A stretch of DNA of 64,000 nt from Mycolicibacterium sp. MU0053 (lineage in GTDB: Bacteria > Actinomycetota > Actinomycetes > Mycobacteriales > Mycobacteriaceae). The DNA is taken from NCBI RefSeq assembly GCF_963378095.1, contig NZ_OY726397.1, forward strand, positions 3,720,001 to 3,784,000, read 5' to 3'. A program made the translations under genes and the position numbers. The notes beneath the pieces were generated by a model. That model saw nothing but the letters and a program-made list of their open reading frames with translations. It was not told the origin of the DNA and made no database searches. Positions 45,137 to 55,043 of the stretch are shown one piece after another (position 1 is the first letter of the stretch; each line of letters starts with the position of its first letter).

Positions 45137-45451
45137 ATGACGGATCCCAACCTGCTGTCGATGACCCCGTCCGACGTCATCTACTCGGCCGACTACCTGG
45201 ACTCCATCGGCACCGCGGCCGGCGCCGAACGGCGCGCGCTGGCCACCGAGCTGGCCGGCCACGGCGCGGCCTGGCAAGAGCAGGCCAAGCCGGGTTTCGC
45301 GGCGTTCATCGACACCGTGCACCGGCAGGCGGACCGGACGCAGACCGAACTCAGCGACGTCGCCGACAAGCTGCGGCACGCCGCCCGGGAATACCTGGCC
45401 ACCGCGCAGGAGGGTGCCGATGCGCTGCGCTATCACCGCTCGGGTACGTGA
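45137..45451 (+). CDS. Small EspC/WXG100-like helical protein, possibly ESX-secreted
   Basis: This 104-residue all-helical protein consists of helix 1 (about 15-45), a turn with W at about 46 in AAWQEQ, and helix 2 (about 50-98). It lacks a signal peptide. The size and helix-turn-helix layout fit the EspC/WXG100 type VII substrate group, but the canonical C-terminal YxxxD/E is not clear: the EYLATAQEG segment has Ala at that position. A CCGGAGGGG ribosome-binding site precedes the ATG. It is alone on this strand and converges on tmk. Secretion is inferred only. Confidence 0.6.
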   Translation: MTDPNLLSMTPSDVIYSADYLDSIGTAAGAERRALATELAGHGAAWQEQAKPGFAAFIDTVHRQADRTQTELSDVADKLRHAAREYLATAQEGADALRYHRSGT

Positions 45452-45460
45452 GGCGGAGCG

Positions 45461-46093
45461 TCAGACCGCGGTCAGTGCCGCCAGCACGTCCCCGGGCGTG
45501 CTCTGCGGCCCCAGCGTGAGCCAGGGTCCGACCCAGTTCGCCGCCGCCAGTTCGGCATACACCGCACCGGTGCGCTGCTGCAGTCCGCTGTCACGTTCAT
45601 AGGCATCGCGTGCGCGGCCCGGCTCGTCCTCGGCCCGGCTGCGGGCCCGCGCTCCGGCGAGCTCCACCGAGACATCGAGCAACAGTTGACAGTCGGGCTT
45701 GGGCAGCCCCAGCCGCTCGAACTCCAGGCGGTACACCCAGTCCACCGCCGCCCCGTCCGCCCGCTGGTGCAGCCGCGCCGCGCTGTAGGCGGCGTTGGAG
45801 GCCACATAGCGGTCCAACAGGACCACGTCGTGGGTCCGGCTCAGCTCGGCGATGTGCTCGGCCGCCCCGGCGCGGTCCAGCGCGAACAGCATGGCCATCG
45901 CATACACCGACTCGGCCAGGTCACCGTGTTCGCCGTGGAGCGCCTCCGCGGCGATATCGGCGTGCACCGACTGCCCGTAACGGGGAAATGCCAACGTGGA
46001 CACGGTCTTCCCGGCCGTCTCCCAGGCGTTGCACAGGCCTTGGGCCAGGGTCCGCTTCCCGGCCCCGTCGAGTCCTTCGATCACGATGAGCAC
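45461..46093 (-). CDS. tmk: Thymidylate kinase
   Basis: This 210-residue enzyme phosphorylates dTMP to dTDP. The P-loop is EGLDGAGKRTL near residues 6-16, the DR of LLDRYVASNAAYSAAR carries the catalytic Asp-Arg, and the lid contains RSRAEDEPGRARDAYE. The start is GTG giving MLIVIEG, as for the M. tuberculosis enzyme. It is on the minus strand between the PepSY lipoprotein and the ESX-like gene. Confidence 0.95.
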   Translation of the reverse strand: MLIVIEGLDGAGKRTLAQGLCNAWETAGKTVSTLAFPRYGQSVHADIAAEALHGEHGDLAESVYAMAMLFALDRAGAAEHIAELSRTHDVVLLDRYVASNAAYSAARLHQRADGAAVDWVYRLEFERLGLPKPDCQLLLDVSVELAGARARSRAEDEPGRARDAYERDSGLQQRTGAVYAELAAANWVGPWLTLGPQSTPGDVLAALTAV

Positions 46094-46140
46094 GCGTCGA
46101 GCCTAGTGGGCCGCCCGATCGCGGGTCGCGACGTCGGTGA

Positions 46141-46749
46141 TCAACTGTCGGTGATGGCGCCGGTTTGCGCGTCGACATCGATCTCGACCTCGGAGCCGTC
46201 CGGGCGAACCAGTTCGATCTGCCACACCACGACGCCGCGCTCGGTGTCGATCTGGATCTCGCTGACGGTGGCGTCCGGTTCGCGTTCCACCGCCGTCTGC
46301 ATCGCGCGGTTCGCATCGACCTGGGCCGCCTCGGCCTTGGCCACATCGTCACTGGGCGTGCCGACCTGGCGCTGCGAGATGATCTCGGCTCCCGCCTGAT
46401 CGATCCGCACCTCGAACTCGTTGCCGTCCGAGGCCACCTCGATGTCGAGGACCTTGCGGCCGTCGTCCGAGTCGACCTCCAGATCGAACGGCCGGCCGTT
46501 CGGGACGGCCGCGGCGGCGGTCCGCAGCCCCTGCTCGACCGCGGAGACCGGCAGGCCCTTGCCGGTGGCCGCCGGCGCCGGGGCGCCCGGCGCTGCCGAC
46601 GTGGTGACCGAGGTGGTGGCCTGGGTGGTCTCGCTCGTTTCGGTGGCCTCCGCCGTGGGTTGGTCGGTCTGCGAGTCGCTCGAACAGCCCCCCAACACGA
46701 GTGTGCAGGCGAGCAGGCCCAGGCCCGCCGGACGTCCCCAATGCATCAT
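46141..46749 (-). CDS. PepSY-domain lipoprotein
   Basis: This 202-residue lipoprotein starts at the first of two adjacent ATGs after a GGGAG ribosome-binding site. The signal peptide ends at LVLGGC (C22), then comes a Thr/Ser-rich linker (about 25-65) and two PepSY-like units (about 70-130 and 135-202, with GRKVLDIEVASDG and GVVVWQIELVRPDG). PepSY proteins often inhibit proteases or bind at the envelope. It is not assigned in the M. tuberculosis order I recall. Confidence 0.82.
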   Translation of the reverse strand: MMHWGRPAGLGLLACTLVLGGCSSDSQTDQPTAEATETSETTQATTSVTTSAAPGAPAPAATGKGLPVSAVEQGLRTAAAAVPNGRPFDLEVDSDDGRKVLDIEVASDGNEFEVRIDQAGAEIISQRQVGTPSDDVAKAEAAQVDANRAMQTAVEREPDATVSEIQIDTERGVVVWQIELVRPDGSEVEIDVDAQTGAITDS

Positions 46750-46855
46750 GGTGCGCTCCCAACGCTGAGTCTCGATCTCCGTCTGGTACCCACAAACCCC
46801 GCACCCGACACCACGGGCTGTCGCGGTGTGCGCGCCGGGGCGGTCCCGAAAACGC

Positions 46856-46889
46856 AAATCGCCCAAACCCCTACGGGTTTGGGCGATTT
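46856..46889. terminator. Hairpin terminator downstream of sahH
   Basis: AAATCGCCCAAACCC and GGGTTTGGGCGATTT are perfect 15-bp complements around CTAC. It lies 14 bp past the sahH stop, and its outer A/T bases give a short T-run on the minus strand. Confidence 0.85.
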
Positions 46890-46902
46890 CGCTCGCGCTG
46901 GG

Positions 46903-48340
<1,438 letters not shown>

Positions 48341-48360
<20 letters not shown>

Positions 48361-49051
48361 TCGAAATAACTTCCTTCGCAGTACGGTTTGCTTGGCTCGG
48401 ATCAGTGTCGGTCTGGATCACACCGTACCGCTCGGCGAATGGCGTCATGAGCCTTGCCAGATCTCCAGCGACGTCATGGTTGGCCTCCGGGGGCATCGAG
48501 ACGTAGCTCATCGCCAGCCGCACGATGGCGCGCGCCAACACCCCGGCGTCCTCCTCGCTGGCCGCGACCCAACTGTGCATGAACGAATCGGTGAGCTTGG
48601 CCGAGGCCCGCGAGATGATCGGTGCGCTGTCGGTGGTGATCAGCTGCAGCAGATCCGGCTTGGCGGCGCCGGTCAACAGCGAGATCACCAGCGGATCGGC
48701 GGCCGATTCGGCGAAGAACGACCGGAAGCCCTCGAGAAACGCCGGATACATCTGCCCGACGTTGTTGTCGATCGCCTGGCCGACGGCATCGACCAGGCGA
48801 TCGGCCAGGCGCAGCGCGTACCCCTGGGCCAGACCCTGACGCGATCCGAACTCGTTGTAGATGGTCTGGCGGCTCACCCCGGCCGATTTGGCGACGTCGG
48901 ACAGCGTGATCGAGGACCAGTCCTTGGTGAGCAGGAGATCACGCATCGCCTCGAGCACCATCTCGCGCAACAGCCCGCGGGAGGCCTCGGCGTAGGGCAC
49001 GCGCGCGGCCCCACCCTTGCTGCCGGCCGGCCGCCGCGACGAGTTGCTCAC
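48341..49051 (-). CDS. TetR-family regulator of the alkB-rubredoxin operon
   Basis: This 236-residue TetR protein has an N-terminal helix-turn-helix ([21 protein letters not shown] near residues 45-65) and an all-helical ligand domain. I place the start at the GTG giving [14 protein letters not shown]. It follows rubB by 47 bp, so it is the last gene of alkB-rubA-rubB-tetR, like the alkane regulators AlkX/AlkU in actinobacteria. Its stop lies inside sahH, so transcription may run on into sahH. Confidence 0.88.
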
Positions 49052-49098
49052 ACGCGCGACACTAACGCCTCGCCGGCGTCGCGGTCGGCAGGCCGCCG

Positions 49099-49302
49099 TC
49101 ACGGACGGACGACTTCCACCATTTCGAAGTCCGACTTGGCCGCTCCGCAGTCCGGGCAGCTCCAGTCCTCGGGGATGTCGTCCCACCGGGTGCCCGGGGC
49201 GATACCGTCGTCGGGCCAGCCTTTGGCCTCGTCGTATTCGAACCCGCACTGCACGCAGATGAACAGTTTGAAGGCCGCGCTGATGTCTGATTCGGCGGTC
49301 AT
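49099..49302 (-). CDS. rubB: Rubredoxin (RubB type)
   Basis: This is a 67-residue rubredoxin with iron bound by C16, C19, C49 and C52 (CVQC ... CPDC) and the conserved aromatic pair around WSCPDCG. It carries electrons to AlkB. Its ATG overlaps the rubA stop (ATGA). Confidence 0.95.
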   Translation of the reverse strand: MTAESDISAAFKLFICVQCGFEYDEAKGWPDDGIAPGTRWDDIPEDWSCPDCGAAKSDFEMVEVVRP

Positions 49303-49475
49303 ATCCCTGCGCTCCGCACCGGTTCGAAGTCGACCTTCTCGCGCACGCCGCAGTCGGGGCAGGTCCAGTCGTCGGGCACCTGGTCCCAGCCGGTGCCGGG
49401 CGGAAACCCTTCCCTGGCAGCGCCTTTGGTCTCGTCATAGATGTAGTCACAGATCGGACAGCGGTAGCTGCTCAC
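49299..49475 (-). CDS. rubA: Rubredoxin (RubA type)
   Basis: This 58-residue rubredoxin starts at GTG overlapping the alkB stop (GTGA). Iron ligands are C6, C9, C39 and C42 (CPIC ... CPDC). The sequence [15 protein letters not shown] is typical of actinobacterial alkane rubredoxins. Together with rubB it forms the electron-transfer pair for AlkB. Confidence 0.95.
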   Translation of the reverse strand: MSSYRCPICDYIYDETKGAAREGFPPGTGWDQVPDDWTCPDCGVREKVDFEPVRSAGI

Positions 49476-50719
49476 TGGCCCACCGCCGGGGCTCCGTAGC
49501 GCGCCAGCACCTTCTCGCGTACCCGCGGGGCGATGTTGACCTTGGTGATGTCGCCGTCGTAGTGCTCCAGCACCCGGTGGTCCATCATCCGGCGCCACAG
49601 CGGCGGGAAGTAGGTCAGGCCGATCAGCGACGCGTAGCCGCTGGGCAGGTTCGGCGCCTCGTCCATGCTGCGCAGTGTCTGATACCGACGGGTGGGGTTG
49701 GCGTGGTGGTCGCTGTGCCGCTGCAGGTGGTACAGGAACAGGTTGGTGACGATGTGGTCGGAATTCCAGCTGTGCGCCGGCGTGCACCGCTCGTAGCGTC
49801 CGCTGGCGGTCTTCTGCCGCATCAGTCCGTAGTGCTCCAGGTAGTTGACCGCTTCCAGCAGGCTGAATCCGAACACGGCGGAGATCAGCATGTACGGGAC
49901 GAGCGCCACACCGAAGACCGCGATCAGCACACCCCAGAACAGCACCGAGAACGCCCACGCGTTGAGCACGTCGTTGGATGGATACGTTCTCGGATCCCAC
50001 GGGCTGCGCCCGCTGCGCCGCAACCGCGCGGCCTCCAACTCCCAGGACGACTTCACCGCACCCCACACGCTGCGCGGCAGGAACTCCCAGAACGATTCGC
50101 CGAAGCGCCCGGACGCGGGGTCCTCGGGAGTCGCGACCCGGACGTGGTGGCCGCGGTTGTGCTCGATGTAGAAGTGGCCGTACCAGGTCTGCGCCAGGGT
50201 GATCTTGGATAGCCAGCGCTCCAATGGGGCCTTCTTGTGGCCCAATTCGTGCGCGGTGTTGATGCCGACCCCGCCGAGCACGCCGACCGACAACGCCAGG
50301 CCGATCTTGCCGACCCAGTTCAGTCCGCCGTCGAAGCCCAGCCAACTCAGGTCGGACGCGGTGAACAGGTAGGCGCCGACGATGACGCTGGCGTACTGGA
50401 ACGGGATGTAGAGATAGGTGCAGTACCGGTAGTACTTGTCGTTCTCCAGGCGCTCCATCGCCTCATCGGGCGGGTTCTGGCCGTCCGGTCCGAAACGCAG
50501 ATCCAGCAGCGGCAGCACGATGTACAGCAGGATCGGGCCGATCCAGAACGGGATCAACGCCGCCCCGTGCCAGCCGAGGGTGTTGAGCGCCCAGACCACC
50601 GGCAGCATCACGAACAGCGCGGTGGGCACGATCAATCCCATCAGCCACAGGTGCCGCTTTCGGTCCCGCCACCGCTCGCTGCTGGGCCCCGAGGGCTTTG
50701 ATGCCTCCAGTGAAGTCAC
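49472..50719 (-). CDS. alkB: Alkane 1-monooxygenase (AlkB)
   Basis: This 415-residue di-iron integral membrane hydroxylase oxidises medium- to long-chain alkanes at the terminal carbon. It has about six membrane segments (for example near 30-50, 55-75, 100-120, 130-150, 235-280) and the histidine motifs HELGHKK, EHNRGHHVR and LQRHSDHHANPTRRYQ. The NYLEHYGL motif is also present. Followed with overlaps by rubA and rubB. No rubredoxin reductase is encoded next to it. Confidence 0.96.
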   Translation of the reverse strand: MTSLEASKPSGPSSERWRDRKRHLWLMGLIVPTALFVMLPVVWALNTLGWHGAALIPFWIGPILLYIVLPLLDLRFGPDGQNPPDEAMERLENDKYYRYCTYLYIPFQYASVIVGAYLFTASDLSWLGFDGGLNWVGKIGLALSVGVLGGVGINTAHELGHKKAPLERWLSKITLAQTWYGHFYIEHNRGHHVRVATPEDPASGRFGESFWEFLPRSVWGAVKSSWELEAARLRRSGRSPWDPRTYPSNDVLNAWAFSVLFWGVLIAVFGVALVPYMLISAVFGFSLLEAVNYLEHYGLMRQKTASGRYERCTPAHSWNSDHIVTNLFLYHLQRHSDHHANPTRRYQTLRSMDEAPNLPSGYASLIGLTYFPPLWRRMMDHRVLEHYDGDITKVNIAPRVREKVLARYGAPAVGQ

Positions 50720-50782
50720 CGGTCTACCTCCAAGTGAGTGCGATCACGTCGATGACTTGACTATAGAACGCTATTTGTCGCT

Positions 50783-50792
50783 TGTCTAGACA
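50783..50792. promoter_or_regulatory. TGTCTAGACA palindrome in the alkB promoter
   Basis: This perfect 10-bp palindrome lies 64-73 bp before the alkB start, inside the 101-bp gap behind the permease gene. An additional TGTC (50777-50780) lies 2 bp away. It is a possible TetR operator. Confidence 0.4.
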
Positions 50793-50820
50793 CAGGAGGC
50801 CGTTTTGTAAAGAGCTCGGG

Positions 50821-52311
50821 TCAGGGCTGGGTCAAGGCCTGTTGGCGCAGGCGCTCGCCCATCAGGGAGTGTTTGCGGCTGTAGAGGACGTAGATGACCA
50901 CGCCGAGCGCCATCCAAATGAAGAACCTGATCCAGGTCAGCGCGGTCAGATTGAGCATCAGCCAACTGCACGCCAGGATCGAGGCCACCGGCAGCAGCGG
51001 CACCCACGGCACCCGGAAACCGCGCTTGATCTCCGGTCGCGTCCGCCGCAGTACGAGGATGCCCGCCGAGACCAGGATGAAGGCGAACAGCGTTCCGACG
51101 TTGACCATCTCCTCGAGCTTGTCGACCGGGAAGCACGAGGCGGCCACCGCGATCAAGATCGCCACCAGCACCGTGATCCGCACCGGGGTGCCCTGCGGGC
51201 TGGTCTTGGCCAACGACCGGGGCAGCAGGCCGTCGCGGGCCATCGCGAAGATCACCCGGGACTGCCCCAGCACCAGCACCATCACCACCGTCGTCAACCC
51301 GGCCAGCGCGCCGATCGAGATCACCTGCGCCGCCCAGTCGACACCGTTGGCGGAGAACGCGGTGGCCAGGTTCGCGGTCTTGCCGTCGGGTCCGGTCCTC
51401 AACTCGGTGTAGGACACCATCCCCGTCAGCACCACCGACACCGCGACATAGAGCACCGTCACGATCGCCAACGCCGCCAGGATGCCCTTGGCGACATCGC
51501 GCTGGGGATTGCGGGTCTCCTCGGCCGTGGTCGCGACGACGTCGAAGCCGATGAAGGCGAAGAACACGATCGACGCCCCGGCCAGCAGACCGTAAACGCC
51601 GTAGTGGCTGCCCTCGGCGCCGGTCAACAACGAGAACAGCGACTGGTCGAACCCGGTGCCGCCGGCGTCCTCGCCGGGCTCCGAGGGCGGGATGAACGGC
51701 GTGTAGTTGGCCGCCTTGATGAAGAAGGCGCCGACGATCACCACGAGCAGGACCACCGCGACCTTGATCGCGGTGATGATGGCGGAGAACTTGGCCGACA
51801 GCTTGGTTCCCATCGCCAACAGCACCGTCACGATGGCTACGATCAGCAGGGCTCCCCAATCCAGCCGCAGGGGGCCGACGTCGGCGATTCCCCCGCCGAA
51901 GCCGAACACCGTGCCGAGGTAGGACGACCACCCCTTGGCCACCACCGCTGCCCCGATCGAGAACTCCAGAATCAGGTCCCAGCCGATGATCCAGGCCATG
52001 AACTCACCGAAGGTCGCGTACGAGAACGTGTATGCGCTGCCGGCGACGGGCACCGTCGATGCGAACTCCGCATAGCACAGCGCGGCGAGGCCACACGTGA
52101 ACGCGGCGATGAGGAACGACACCGAGATCGCCGGCCCGCTGATGTTGCCCGCGGTCGTGGCGGTCACGGTGAAAATGCCCGCACCGACCACCACCGACAC
52201 CCCGAAGATCGTCAAATCCCACCAGGTCAAGTCCTTGCGCAACCGCGTGCCGGGCTCGTCGGTGTCGGCAATCGACTGTTCGACGGATTTGGTGCGCCAT
52301 CTGGTGATCAC
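50821..52311 (-). CDS. APC-superfamily amino-acid permease
   Basis: This 496-residue transporter has about 12-13 membrane segments and an APC-family substrate motif GAGIFTVTA in TM1 (near residues 44-52), then ALCYAEFASTVPVAGSAYTFSY in TM3. The architecture with a long C-terminal TM set is that of the cationic amino acid transporter (CAT) group. It corresponds to Rv3253c. The substrate, probably a basic or neutral amino acid, cannot be fixed. It lies upstream of alkB but with its own orientation and gap. Confidence 0.9.
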   Translation of the reverse strand: MITRWRTKSVEQSIADTDEPGTRLRKDLTWWDLTIFGVSVVVGAGIFTVTATTAGNISGPAISVSFLIAAFTCGLAALCYAEFASTVPVAGSAYTFSYATFGEFMAWIIGWDLILEFSIGAAVVAKGWSSYLGTVFGFGGGIADVGPLRLDWGALLIVAIVTVLLAMGTKLSAKFSAIITAIKVAVVLLVVIVGAFFIKAANYTPFIPPSEPGEDAGGTGFDQSLFSLLTGAEGSHYGVYGLLAGASIVFFAFIGFDVVATTAEETRNPQRDVAKGILAALAIVTVLYVAVSVVLTGMVSYTELRTGPDGKTANLATAFSANGVDWAAQVISIGALAGLTTVVMVLVLGQSRVIFAMARDGLLPRSLAKTSPQGTPVRITVLVAILIAVAASCFPVDKLEEMVNVGTLFAFILVSAGILVLRRTRPEIKRGFRVPWVPLLPVASILACSWLMLNLTALTWIRFFIWMALGVVIYVLYSRKHSLMGERLRQQALTQP

Positions 52312-52371
52312 AGTTTTGTCACCTTTCGATTTGACCGGGTTTCGGCAATCTACCCATTACCGTGGCCTTCG

Positions 52372-53760
52372 ATGAGCAGGACAGTTAATCTCCCCCGCGA
52401 TCACGCCGTGGTGATCGGCAGCAGTGTTGCCGGTCTGTGCGCAGCCAAACTGCTCTCGGACCATTTCGAGCGGATCACGCTGTACGAACGCGATCCGTTG
52501 CCCGACCGTCCGGTCAACCGCAGCGCCATCCCGCAGGGCGACCATGTGCACCTGCTGATGGCCCGGGGCGCCGAGGAACTCGAGAAGGTGTTTCCGGGCC
52601 TGCTGGCCGCGATGACCGCCGAGGGCGTGCCGGTGGTACACAACCAGCCGGAGTCCATCCACTTCACCGCCGGCGGGCACGTGCTCGGAACCGGACGAAC
52701 GCTGGACTCCAACTTCACCGCCTACGTGCCGAGCCGCGCGCAACTCGAATTCCAGATCCGGGCGCGCGTCCGCGCCCTGCCCACGGTCGAGATCGTGCAG
52801 CGCGGGGTCACCGAGCCGGTCTTCGATGCCGCCGCGGGCCGGGTCACCGGCGTCGTGCTCGACGACGGCGAGGCGGTGGCCGCCGATCTGGTGGTGGACG
52901 CCTCCGGCCGCGGCAGCAGGCTGCCAACCTGGCTGCAGCAGTGGGGCTTTGGCAAGCCCCGCGAAGATTCGGTGAAGATCGGCGTGACCTATGCCTCGCA
53001 ACGGGTCCGCATTCCGGTGGGTCTGATGGCCGAGAAGATGGTCCTGGTGAGTGCGCCGCATGACCGCCCGCTGGGCATGGGCATGCTGTTCCACGAGGAC
53101 GGCATCTGGACGGTGACGGCGTTCGGGGTCGCCAAGGCCGAGCCGCCGCACGACTTCGCCGGCATCTGCGAACTGGCCGAAAAGGTCCTCCCACCGCACA
53201 TCAGTGCCGCGCTGCGCGCCGGAGACCCGGTGGGGGACATTAACTTTCACCGCTACCCCACCAGCCGGTGGCGCCGCTACGACAAGATGGACCGGTTACC
53301 GGGCGGCATCTTCCCGTTCGGCGACGCCGTGGCGAGCCTGAATCCGACGTTCGGCCAAGGCGTCACGATGACGGCCCTGCAGGCCGCGAACCTGCGCGAG
53401 GCGTTGGCCCACGACAGTCACGACTTCATCACCCGACTCAATCGGCGCACCGCGCGGACGACGCTGCCGGTGTGGCTGATGAATGCCGTCGCCGACATCG
53501 AGGCCCACGGGGCACAGGGCCCGCGGCCGAAGTGGTACGGACCGATGTTCGCGCTGTTCGATCAGTTCCTCGGCGCCGCCGAGACCGATCCCGTGCTCGC
53601 CGAATGGTTCTTGCGCCGGACCAGCCTGCTCGACAGCGTGTGGATGACTCCCCCGCCCCGAATCATCGGACGTGCGGTGCGCACCAACATGCGTCAGTGG
53701 ATGGCCGACAAAAGTCGGCGCCGCACCGCCATCGACGAGCGGGCCGTCGCGCGCTCCTGA
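52372..53760 (+). CDS. FAD-dependent oxidoreductase, Rv3254-like
   Basis: This 462-residue flavoprotein of the aromatic hydroxylase/geranylgeranyl reductase superfamily has an N-terminal dinucleotide motif AVVIGSSVAGLCAAKLL, an ADLVVDASGRGSRLPTWL middle motif and a GIFPFGDAVASLNPTFGQG FAD motif near residue 310. The substrate is unknown. The ATG at MSRTVNLPRDH is chosen for the family length. It is divergent from the permease gene and converges on manA. Confidence 0.9.
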   Translation: MSRTVNLPRDHAVVIGSSVAGLCAAKLLSDHFERITLYERDPLPDRPVNRSAIPQGDHVHLLMARGAEELEKVFPGLLAAMTAEGVPVVHNQPESIHFTAGGHVLGTGRTLDSNFTAYVPSRAQLEFQIRARVRALPTVEIVQRGVTEPVFDAAAGRVTGVVLDDGEAVAADLVVDASGRGSRLPTWLQQWGFGKPREDSVKIGVTYASQRVRIPVGLMAEKMVLVSAPHDRPLGMGMLFHEDGIWTVTAFGVAKAEPPHDFAGICELAEKVLPPHISAALRAGDPVGDINFHRYPTSRWRRYDKMDRLPGGIFPFGDAVASLNPTFGQGVTMTALQAANLREALAHDSHDFITRLNRRTARTTLPVWLMNAVADIEAHGAQGPRPKWYGPMFALFDQFLGAAETDPVLAEWFLRRTSLLDSVWMTPPPRIIGRAVRTNMRQWMADKSRRRTAIDERAVARS

Positions 53761-53780
53761 GCTGGACCTCGAGTCCCGCC

Positions 53781-55007
53781 CTAGATTCCCACGGTCGCCC
53801 GGAACAGGGTGGCCCGTTGATCGGCGATCAGCCGGATCGGCCCGTCGTCGGCCGCGACCCAGGCCGCGCCGCCGCGTTCGAGGTGCACCTCGCCGGCCTT
53901 GCCCAGCACCGTCACCGCGCCGTCGGCGCACACCAGGATCTGCGGCCCGTCATGGCGGCACGGGGCGTCGACCGCGTGGCCGAGATCGTCGCCGTCGAGG
54001 TGCAGTACCGACACCGCGAATTCGGCGGCGGGGGTGAGGTAGCAGCGTTCGAACCCGTCCTGCTGCACCGCCGGGTGCAGGTCCTGCTCGGTGGCGGGAG
54101 TGAAATCGAGCACCCGCAGCAGTTCGGGCACATCGACGTGTTTGGGGGTCAGTCCGCCGCGAAGCACGTTGTCCGAGTTGGCCATCACCTCAACCCCGAC
54201 GCCGTGCAGATAGGTATGCAGGTTGCCGCCCGGCAGATAGATCGCCTCGCCGGGTTCGAGGTGGACCCGATTGAGCAGCAGGGCCGCCAGCACTCCGGCA
54301 TCGCCCGGATAGCGCTCCCCGAGTTCCAGCACCGTCCTGGCCACGGCGACGAATTCGGTGGCATCGGACCGCACATACTCGATGGCCCCCTCGAGCACCG
54401 CAGGCACCAGCACGTCCAGGTCGGGCTGCGGCAGCGTGATCCAGGTGGTGAACAGCGCGCGTAAGCCGTCGGCGTCGGATTGGTCCGACAACAGGTTCAC
54501 GTAGTGATCGAGTTCGGAGACCGCGAAGGCGCGTAACAATTTCACCGTCTGCGCCGCGGGCCGGAACCCGGCCAGCGCCTCGAACGGCTGCAGCGCCACC
54601 AGGATCTCCGGTTTGTGGCTGCGATCGCGGTAGTTGCGCTCCGGCGAGTTCAGCGGCACGCCCATCCGGTCCTCGCGGGCGTAGCCCTCCACGGCCTGCT
54701 CGGCACTCGGATGCGCCTGCAGCGACAGCGGTTCGTCGGCCGCCAGGATCTTGACCAGAAACGGCAACGCATCGCCGAATCGGGCCCGCACCGCGGCGCC
54801 GAGTTGGCCCTCCGGGTCGGACTTCACCAGATCCAGCAGCGTGCGCTCCCCCTCGGGCGTGCGCACCCACGCCGGATCCGCGGGATGCGCACCGAGCCAC
54901 AACTCCGCCTCGGGATGCGCGGCCGGCACCGCCCGGCCGGTGAAGTCCGCAATTGCGGTCCTCGAACCCCAGGCGTACGTCCGTATCGCCCCGCGCAGTA
55001 GCTCCAC
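53781..55007 (-). CDS. manA: Mannose-6-phosphate isomerase (type I)
   Basis: This 408-residue enzyme interconverts fructose-6-phosphate and mannose-6-phosphate for mannan, lipoarabinomannan and glycolipid synthesis. Zinc ligands are in SLQAHPS (Gln and His near residue 95) and in GGNLHTYLHGVGVEVMANSDNVLRGG; the catalytic Arg is in the latter. It is the last gene of a minus-strand cluster with pmmA. Confidence 0.95.
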   Translation of the reverse strand: MELLRGAIRTYAWGSRTAIADFTGRAVPAAHPEAELWLGAHPADPAWVRTPEGERTLLDLVKSDPEGQLGAAVRARFGDALPFLVKILAADEPLSLQAHPSAEQAVEGYAREDRMGVPLNSPERNYRDRSHKPEILVALQPFEALAGFRPAAQTVKLLRAFAVSELDHYVNLLSDQSDADGLRALFTTWITLPQPDLDVLVPAVLEGAIEYVRSDATEFVAVARTVLELGERYPGDAGVLAALLLNRVHLEPGEAIYLPGGNLHTYLHGVGVEVMANSDNVLRGGLTPKHVDVPELLRVLDFTPATEQDLHPAVQQDGFERCYLTPAAEFAVSVLHLDGDDLGHAVDAPCRHDGPQILVCADGAVTVLGKAGEVHLERGGAAWVAADDGPIRLIADQRATLFRATVGI

Positions 55008-55043
55008 TACCTGATCCCCTGTGTCATGCCCGACCCCACACCG

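Noticed and set aside
48361..48430. SAH riboswitch in front of sahH
   Set aside because: The upstream sequence is coding for the TetR C-terminus; no SAH aptamer-like conserved core was recognised.
50782..52371. Large N-terminal extension of the FAD oxidoreductase, running antisense through the permease gene
   Set aside because: The permease on the other strand is well conserved; the oxidoreductase family begins at MSRTVNLPRDH (52372), and the extension is Arg/His/Gln-rich noise.
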